DNA from: a virus
Length of the DNA: 34,621 nucleotides
Virus record (IMG/VR): IMGVR_UViG_3300026184_000179
Location: 1 to 34,621 of that record
Reading direction: 5' to 3' (one strand)
Below the pieces are notes generated by a model that worked only from the letters and a program-made list of their open reading frames with translations, ran no database searches and had not been told where the DNA came from. Of this stretch, positions 29,603 through 34,621 are shown piece after piece. Position numbers and translations under genes: made by a program. Position 1 is the first letter of the stretch, and every line of letters begins with the position of its first letter.

Positions 29603-30183
29603 GGCTTAACAGTACCAGTATCAGAAACAGGCCCATCAGGTGCAGTCGGCGAACCATCATGGGTATGAGTTTCATCTATTGGGAATCCATTTGCACTAAC
29701 AGAACCAGTAAAAGCAGTATTCCCATTAACATTAAAATTGGCAGTTATGTTAAAATTAGATGCTTGTGCATTAATATCAGCACCAGCAGCTAAATCTATA
29801 TTCTGTTCAGCGGTAATTTTATAGTTCTTGCAATTTAATATGTAATCTCCTTTTGCAAAAACTTCAACATCACCATTATTTTTATAATGAGTAAATGACT
29901 TTGTTGTCGGGTGAAAATAAATAACTTCACCAGGCTTCAATCCTTTTATTCTTTTTTCTGATAAGTGTGGCAACATATGTAGATTGCCTTCATCAGCATT
30001 ACAATTCAATATCGTACCAAGGCAATCTATTGGTAAATTTGCATGCATACCATATGGGAAAACTACCAAACAAGGAGTAGGCTTGCCCATATAATTAATT
30101 TGTTGTATAGAATACTTGCCATCATCTTTAGATGATAGAGTTATTCGAGCCAGCTTAATCAAATTTCTAAGTTTCCTAAGCAT
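29599..30183 (-). CDS. Mu gp45-like baseplate spike protein (puncturing tip)
   Basis: The start is M at 30183 (MLRKLRNLIKLARITLSS), which fits the usual gp45 beginning; M at 30195 is an alternative. The 194-residue product has a short basic N terminus, an OB-like domain (IQQINYMGKPTPCLVVFPYGM) and a C-terminal beta-helix. Near its end is a THTH pair, likely the iron-coordinating His-x-His at the spike tip. This trimer pierces the outer membrane. It overlaps the gp44-like gene by eight bases. Confidence 0.85.
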   Translation of the reverse strand: MLRKLRNLIKLARITLSSKDDGKYSIQQINYMGKPTPCLVVFPYGMHANLPIDCLGTILNCNADEGNLHMLPHLSEKRIKGLKPGEVIYFHPTTKSFTHYKNNGDVEVFAKGDYILNCKNYKITAEQNIDLAAGADINAQASNFNITANFNVNGNTAFTGSVSANGFPIDETHTHDGSPTAPDGPVSDTGTVKP

Positions 30184-31258
30184 TGGCAAATACATTCCCA
30201 ACTTCTTCATCTTCAGGCTCAGATAAAGCAACCTTATAAGAATTTTTATTCACAAAGTTAAGCAAACACTCTGACCCCTTTTTATAATCATACTGTACGC
30301 TATTCAATAGCATAAGATCATTTATGTCTGCAAAGTCATCAATAACTCTCATCAATAAATTTGGCGTAAGAAAAACTCCATCAATGTAAAATCTATCCAA
30401 AGTACAGCTATATATTTCACCTTTAGTTTTTCTTATGTTTGCTTCCCATTTCGTTCTTTCATTTGCAGACTGTTCGCCAGATAGATTTTCAGTTTGAAAT
30501 ATAAACTGTCTTGACCTTCTTATTGCTGAATCTATAATGGTATTGCTCTGCTGGTCAGTTAAATCTTTTGCTGATATCTCGCCAGCATATTCACCAGCAA
30601 GCATATTCATTTGGCTTACTGCTTTATATCTTGAGAACCTATTTTCATCATTAAAATCCCAAGATGAACTTGTTATATTATTCCTATCAGAATCAATTTG
30701 ATGCCTTATTTGAGCACCAACCATAACCCCAGTTGATCTATCTATTACTAAATTTCCGTCACCATTACATGTAAGCAAAACTTGTTTCTTTTGCGCAAGC
30801 TTAGATACGAAATCAAAAGCATTATCGCCAACTTCTGATGATGGCAAATCTTCTGAATTTTTAAAATCTGATGGGTTGACCTTATCAATCACCAGTATAT
30901 CTGCGCCAATTTGTTGTATAACTTTTTCAATAGCTTTCTTTAAACTTATTGGTGGATTTAAAGTTATAACATCAATGGTAGAGTCGATAAAATCTGCTGT
31001 TTTATCCCTTCCCTCAATAGTTATTTGGTGATTATTTGCACTTGCTGATCCTGATACTTTCTCCACAAAGCCAGTTATTACTTTTTGATCATCAGCATAT
31101 ATTTCACAACTATCACCCTTTTTTACAGGGAATGTTAATGCAGTTTTAGTTTTAACTGCATCAAATCTAAATGATCCGCTCGCAGCATCCAGCTGTTTGG
31201 TAGCAGTAGCAGACTCAAACAAAGAGTAATTAACACCATTTATAGAAATGGTAATCAT
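30176..31258 (-). CDS. Mu gp44-like baseplate hub (gpD-like) protein
   Basis: The 360-residue product starts MITISINGVNY and has the LDAASGSFRFDAV and KKGDSCEIYADDQKVITGFV blocks of the gpP/gp44 hub, then GRDKTADFIDSTID. It forms the ring that carries the spike. ATGA overlap with the gp43-like gene and overlap with gp45-like. Length is close to Mu gp44 (379 residues). Confidence 0.88.
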   Translation of the reverse strand: MITISINGVNYSLFESATATKQLDAASGSFRFDAVKTKTALTFPVKKGDSCEIYADDQKVITGFVEKVSGSASANNHQITIEGRDKTADFIDSTIDVITLNPPISLKKAIEKVIQQIGADILVIDKVNPSDFKNSEDLPSSEVGDNAFDFVSKLAQKKQVLLTCNGDGNLVIDRSTGVMVGAQIRHQIDSDRNNITSSSWDFNDENRFSRYKAVSQMNMLAGEYAGEISAKDLTDQQSNTIIDSAIRRSRQFIFQTENLSGEQSANERTKWEANIRKTKGEIYSCTLDRFYIDGVFLTPNLLMRVIDDFADINDLMLLNSVQYDYKKGSECLLNFVNKNSYKVALSEPEDEEVGNVFANA

Positions 31259-32442
31259 TCAGTAAATACTCTTATAGTTCCTTCAACAAATGATGGATCA
31301 TTAATTAAATTCAAATTGGCTATTCTTTCACCAACTGAACTATCAGCATAATATTGATATGCTATAACTCTTGCTGGTAATATTGGAGTTCTTATTTCAG
31401 TAATCTTGTCAACATTAAGCTTTTCATTTTTGAAAAACCTAGATGTTACAGATCGCAAATCCTTTAATATAGAAACCATGTCACCACTTAATTGTGGCTC
31501 ATTAATTAATGCTTGGTAATTGGCCTCAATATCTGATTCTACTGATTCAATATCCTCAACCGTATCAAATTCTAGCTTGGCAGCATTCTGATATTGGTAT
31601 CCTAGTGACATTGCCTTAACAGAGGAATTTATTACATCATTATTTTTCTGTCTCTGCTGTAAACCTGCTGTAGTAATATCAAGACTTATATCACTATCAC
31701 CAAAATCACTAAACCTTTTATAAACATCAAAAGAATCCTTTATATTAACATATAAAGAATCTATTGAATCAAACATGCTTACTATGCTTGTGGCCAAATT
31801 CGCTGGTTTAGTCACAAGCTCATTAACATTGTTACCAAAGTCAGACAACAATGCATTAAATTCATTAGCGCCAGCCTGTATCTTAAACACAAAGCTGGTT
31901 TCTTTCCTTACTTCATTATTTAACTCAAGCAATTTCTGGCGTGCTTGCTGAAAGTTATTTTGGAACTTATTTGTTACAAGGAAATTGCCTGAAATATTCT
32001 CTTGTGTTGCTGTTGATAAATTACCTCTTGTGCTTTCGATGTTACCAATAACATCAAGCTCTTGCTTAGGCAATCCAGTATCATCATCAACTTCAAATGA
32101 TATTTGGAATTTAGCTTCACCAAGCTCAGATAAGTCTTCATTTATAGTATAATCAACAGCAGCGATATTCGGTATATCGCCATAAAATGGATGCGTTAAA
32201 ACACCAGCACCACCTTCATCAAGAGCGCGAATTAAAGCATCACGCTTTTGGAAATAATTTGGCCAGAATATAAAAGCAGTTATTCTGTGACTTTTAGGAA
32301 GCAAACCAAAATCTTCAATGGTCTGCTTATCAGAATTTGGGAACTCATGTTTTTGAGTTTTACGTCCGCCAGTAATCGAAGATGTCCTGATCCAGAAATC
32401 AACACCTTTATATTTACCAGGCTTTAAATTCTCAAGTATCAT
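31255..32442 (-). CDS. Mu gp43-like DNA circularisation/tail protein
   Basis: The 395-residue product has the N-terminal DNA_circ_N pattern: YKGVDFWIRTSSITGGRK, HEFPNSDKQTIEDFG and GAGVLTHPFYGD, with a helical C-terminal half. In Mu gp43 (gpN) sits between tape measure and hub. Despite the historical DNA-circularisation name, its tail role is better supported here. TAATG overlap with the tape measure gene and ATGA overlap with gp44-like. Confidence 0.87.
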   Translation of the reverse strand: MILENLKPGKYKGVDFWIRTSSITGGRKTQKHEFPNSDKQTIEDFGLLPKSHRITAFIFWPNYFQKRDALIRALDEGGAGVLTHPFYGDIPNIAAVDYTINEDLSELGEAKFQISFEVDDDTGLPKQELDVIGNIESTRGNLSTATQENISGNFLVTNKFQNNFQQARQKLLELNNEVRKETSFVFKIQAGANEFNALLSDFGNNVNELVTKPANLATSIVSMFDSIDSLYVNIKDSFDVYKRFSDFGDSDISLDITTAGLQQRQKNNDVINSSVKAMSLGYQYQNAAKLEFDTVEDIESVESDIEANYQALINEPQLSGDMVSILKDLRSVTSRFFKNEKLNVDKITEIRTPILPARVIAYQYYADSSVGERIANLNLINDPSFVEGTIRVFTE

Positions 32443-33911
32443 TAATAAGCCTCAAGGACATTCAATCCAATATTGGCGTTGCCAGATTTATTTCTAGCAC
32501 CAGCATTTGCAACAGTTCCAGGCTCTCCTTTTACGTTGACATTTATTTCAGTTTCATTCTGGCTAGTTTTACTTATATCACCACCAACATCTATCTTACT
32601 ACCAAATAGCATATCTCCGCCAAAGTCACCAATCTTTTTAAGTATACCAGATATTGCTGGTATTGAAGTTATTTTATCAAACAAGTCTTTGACCTTTGAT
32701 GCTATTTCTACGAAAACAGGTTTCAATTTCGACATCAAACCCCATATCGTTTTCATAGCCTTAATAGCCATAATCAATGGGAAGAAAGCTATTGTTAATG
32801 CCGCTTTTGCTTTTGGCGACATTTCAGAAAATTTCTTTTTCAGCTTATCAAGGTTCATAACTACTGCTATTATAATAGCAATACCAGCACCTATAGCCAA
32901 TATTGGCAATAATAGTGCACTAACAGTCACACCAAGAGCGCCAGCAGCTAATGTTAAACCAACAAAGGCAGAACTCAATGCCCCTAATATAAGAAGCAAT
33001 GGACCAACGACTGCTATAACAGCAAGTATAATAAGGATAACTTTTTTCACTCCTGGCGAGAGATTGTTTATTTTTTCAGTTATGCTTATTAAAGACTTTC
33101 TGACTTTAATGGCAACTGGTAGCAATAGCTTACCAAACGACTCTGCCATTTCCTTGGTAAGTTCCTGATTGATTCTCGTTTGGTTGGCATACTGATCTTG
33201 AGTTCTAGCAAAGTCACCAATGGCATCCTTATTCCTTTCAGTAACAATAGCCAATGTAGCAAGAGCCTTGGCCTGCTGTTCTGTTAATCCCCTTCTTTTA
33301 GATGCTATTTTAACAGCACGCTTTTTGACTTCTTCTTCTAAAACGGCAGTTTTAAAAGTTTCCTTGAGCATTTCTCTCTCGCCAAGCAGAGCCTTGGTAA
33401 GAGAGATAGCAGCGCGCTCAGTACCACCCTGCACATTTTTGAAAGAAGCAACATCAGCAGAAAGTCTAACAACGCCTTCTGATAATTTCAGCGCTTCTTT
33501 TCTATTCAAGCCCAAGCCAACAAGCAAATCACCAGTATTTGAAAGTAATTCTTGTGATGTACTGCTAGCTAACTTAAAATCCTTGGCAAGACCAGCTACT
33601 GCTTGACCTCTTTCATTTTGGATTCCTTTAAATACCTCAGCAAACTTATTTGCTGTTTCAGTAGCATCCGACGCCATGTCAATCATTTTCTTAAAGCCAA
33701 AAGCAATAGGCAATGACGCAAATAGCGTCATCTTTTTACCAGCATCAACTACTGATCTGTTGAAGCTTCTCCAACCCTCAGTAGCTTTCATTGAGGCTGC
33801 GTGTTGCTGCTTAATTTTATTTGTTAAGGCAACAGTATCCCTTTTAATTCTCCTTGCTGTTGCAGAGAATTTATTGAGAGCCAAAAATGTATATGATACT
33901 TGGAAAGTCAT
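32442..33911 (-). CDS. Tail tape measure protein
   Basis: The 489-residue protein has a charged helical N-terminal half with a TP901-type core (KKMIDMASDATETANKFAEV, LLSNTGDLLVGLGL, ALATLAIVTERN), a central hydrophobic region (about residues 275-350) with two or three membrane-prone segments, and a short C-terminal part. Using the usual 1.5 angstroms per residue, it would specify a rather short tail of about 70 nm. ATGA overlap with the chaperone end. It sets tail length and is threaded through the tail tube. Confidence 0.9.
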   Translation of the reverse strand: MTFQVSYTFLALNKFSATARRIKRDTVALTNKIKQQHAASMKATEGWRSFNRSVVDAGKKMTLFASLPIAFGFKKMIDMASDATETANKFAEVFKGIQNERGQAVAGLAKDFKLASSTSQELLSNTGDLLVGLGLNRKEALKLSEGVVRLSADVASFKNVQGGTERAAISLTKALLGEREMLKETFKTAVLEEEVKKRAVKIASKRRGLTEQQAKALATLAIVTERNKDAIGDFARTQDQYANQTRINQELTKEMAESFGKLLLPVAIKVRKSLISITEKINNLSPGVKKVILIILAVIAVVGPLLLILGALSSAFVGLTLAAGALGVTVSALLLPILAIGAGIAIIIAVVMNLDKLKKKFSEMSPKAKAALTIAFFPLIMAIKAMKTIWGLMSKLKPVFVEIASKVKDLFDKITSIPAISGILKKIGDFGGDMLFGSKIDVGGDISKTSQNETEINVNVKGEPGTVANAGARNKSGNANIGLNVLEAY

Positions 33912-34135
33912 TTGCTTTGCTTAGCTCTATTAATCTCCTGGCGTCTTGCTTCTGTTAATCTTTGGGCCTGTTCTATTGCTTCTATAACAGTGGAGAATGG
34001 ACTGTCAATAAGCTTGTGATAATCCAATCCGCCTTCAAAGAATAGAACAGTGTCCCAAATTTTATCCCTTAACTTTGCCTCTGTGAATCCCTCAGCACAG
34101 AGGCTAGAATAAAAGTCATGGCATATTCGCCACAC
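33908..34135 (-). CDS. Second frame of the tail assembly chaperone, likely made by -1 frameshift
   Basis: The open -1 frame runs from a TGA at about 34166-34168 to 33908 and contains no internal ATG. The GTG at 34135 has AGGAG only one base away, so independent initiation is unlikely. The frame overlaps the end of the 34069-34527 gene, placed directly before the tape measure, exactly like the G/T and E/E' chaperone pairs. A TTTT at 34111-34114 (ACT-TTT-A in the zero frame) is the only plausible slip site in the overlap, but it is not a classical X-XXY-YYZ heptamer. The coordinates therefore mark only the open stretch. Confidence 0.6.
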   Translation of the reverse strand: MWRICHDFYSSLCAEGFTEAKLRDKIWDTVLFFEGGLDYHKLIDSPFSTVIEAIEQAQRLTEARRQEINRAKQSK

Positions 34136-34527
34136 ACTCCTTCTACATCCTCTTGGCTCAGCTCTTCAAAAATAGGCTTAGTCAGCTTTACTTCGCCATC
34201 AACATAAGCGATATTTGGAGACGTTAAAAGCTCTCTCATGTAAACAAAAAACTTTGATACATCCTCATTGGACATATAAAGTGCTTGCATTAAATCGCTT
34301 CCAGTTGTCTCAGTCTCGCTTTTAGACTCTTGTGCCTCTTTAATTTCCTCATCACTATATCCTTCAGAGATGTCATTAAAGGCACGCAAGCACATCTGCT
34401 TAATAGGTGCAGTATAATTCAAGTGCTTGGCTGTAAATTCATTAATAGAAATGAATCTGGCAGCTACAGTCTCTCCTTTGTTGGCATATTCAAGCTTTCC
34501 TTTTAAATGATATTCAACCGTTTCCAT
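34069..34527 (-). CDS. Tail assembly chaperone (first frame)
   Basis: The start is M at 34527, METVEYHLKGKLEYANKGE, two bases after the upstream stop; there is no strong ribosome-binding site, so coupling to the tube gene is likely. The 152-residue product is helical after a short beta N terminus and acidic in the middle (EGYSDEEIKEAQ). Such a protein between tail tube and tape measure normally coats the tape measure during tail assembly. It ends in VLRDSQRQS. Confidence 0.7.
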   Translation of the reverse strand: METVEYHLKGKLEYANKGETVAARFISINEFTAKHLNYTAPIKQMCLRAFNDISEGYSDEEIKEAQESKSETETTGSDLMQALYMSNEDVSKFFVYMRELLTSPNIAYVDGEVKLTKPIFEELSQEDVEGVCGEYAMTFILASVLRDSQRQS

Positions 34528-34528
34528 G

Positions 34529-34621
34529 TTACACCGCTGCTTGTGATTGAAATTCCAAAGGCACAGTAGTATCAGAGCCAAGAGCAACTTCATAGTTGTT
34601 CGTAATAATGGCCTGATTAAA
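34529..34621 (-). CDS. C-terminal end of an upstream tail protein, probably the tube (partial)
   Basis: Read on the minus strand, the frame is open from the window edge to TAA at 34529-34531, giving 30 residues that end TVPLEFQSQAAV. It is beta-prone (NNYEVALGSDTTV). In Mu-type gene order the tail tube gene precedes the chaperone pair, so this is probably the end of the tube protein. Too short to confirm. Confidence 0.6.
   Translation of the reverse strand, partial: FNQAIITNNYEVALGSDTTVPLEFQSQAAV

Noticed and set aside
32473-33168. 231-codon plus-strand frame opposite the tape measure gene
   Set aside because: It is antisense to a clear tape measure gene, has no ribosome-binding site, and its hydrophobic content mirrors the Ala/Ile-rich sense gene.

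Overview
This window is part of the genome of a tailed bacteriophage, a myovirus with a Mu-type contractile tail module infecting a Gram-negative, probably gammaproteobacterial, host. The grounds are a contiguous set of Mu gp43-gp48-like baseplate genes, an overlapping Rz/Rz1-type spanin pair (only useful against an outer membrane), an amidase endolysin, a phage-encoded CsrA, and dense gene packing with ATGA/TAATG overlaps. The DNA is AT-rich by eye. No integrase, transposase, repressor, tRNA, IS element or CRISPR array was seen, so Mu-like refers only to the tail.

Layout. 1-1806 (+): a truncated gene and small unknown genes. 1887-6487 (+): a replication and recombination block with a Sak4-like ATPase, a DUF669-type ssDNA-binding protein, a MazG-like pyrophosphohydrolase, a Cas4/RecB-like nuclease and a superfamily 2 helicase. 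6656-7317 (-): two small unknown genes, facing a terminator on one side and a 420-bp noncoding gap on the other. 7739-9575 (+): small early-type genes, including a DUF3846-like gene, a membrane microprotein and a Lys-rich protein with a hairpin-rich leader and a strong terminator. 9670-18017 (+): a nucleotide and replication operon with a flavoprotein, divergent ThyX, HAD phosphatase, methyltransferase, MazG/Nmad1-like protein, DEDDh exonuclease, DnaE-type polymerase, CsrA and DNA ligase. 18018-18401: a noncoding gap full of repeats where transcription converges. 18402-34621 (-), read right to left: tail tube remnant, frameshifted tail chaperone pair, tape measure, gp43-gp48-like baseplate genes, two paralogous fibres around a six-repeat propeller-like protein, a Cys-rich protein, three glycosyltransferases (one fused to a methyltransferase), a secreted protein, and the lysis genes.

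How it works together. The + strand block appears to supply a largely self-contained replication apparatus plus pyrimidine-nucleotide enzymes. The - strand block is the late tail and lysis operon. The signals that ordinary annotation does not explain are: (i) a diverged 190-bp inverted repeat bracketing the 7.7-18 kb segment, with iteron-like and dyad repeats; (ii) an ACAGGAGAT ribosome-binding-site family on five genes that resembles the CsrA target consensus, in a phage that encodes CsrA; (iii) a ThyX homologue that has lost several signature residues, next to a flavoprotein, phosphatase, methyltransferase and Nmad1-like gene, which could be a base-modification pathway; (iv) the propeller protein between duplicated fibres, upstream of the glycosyltransferases.
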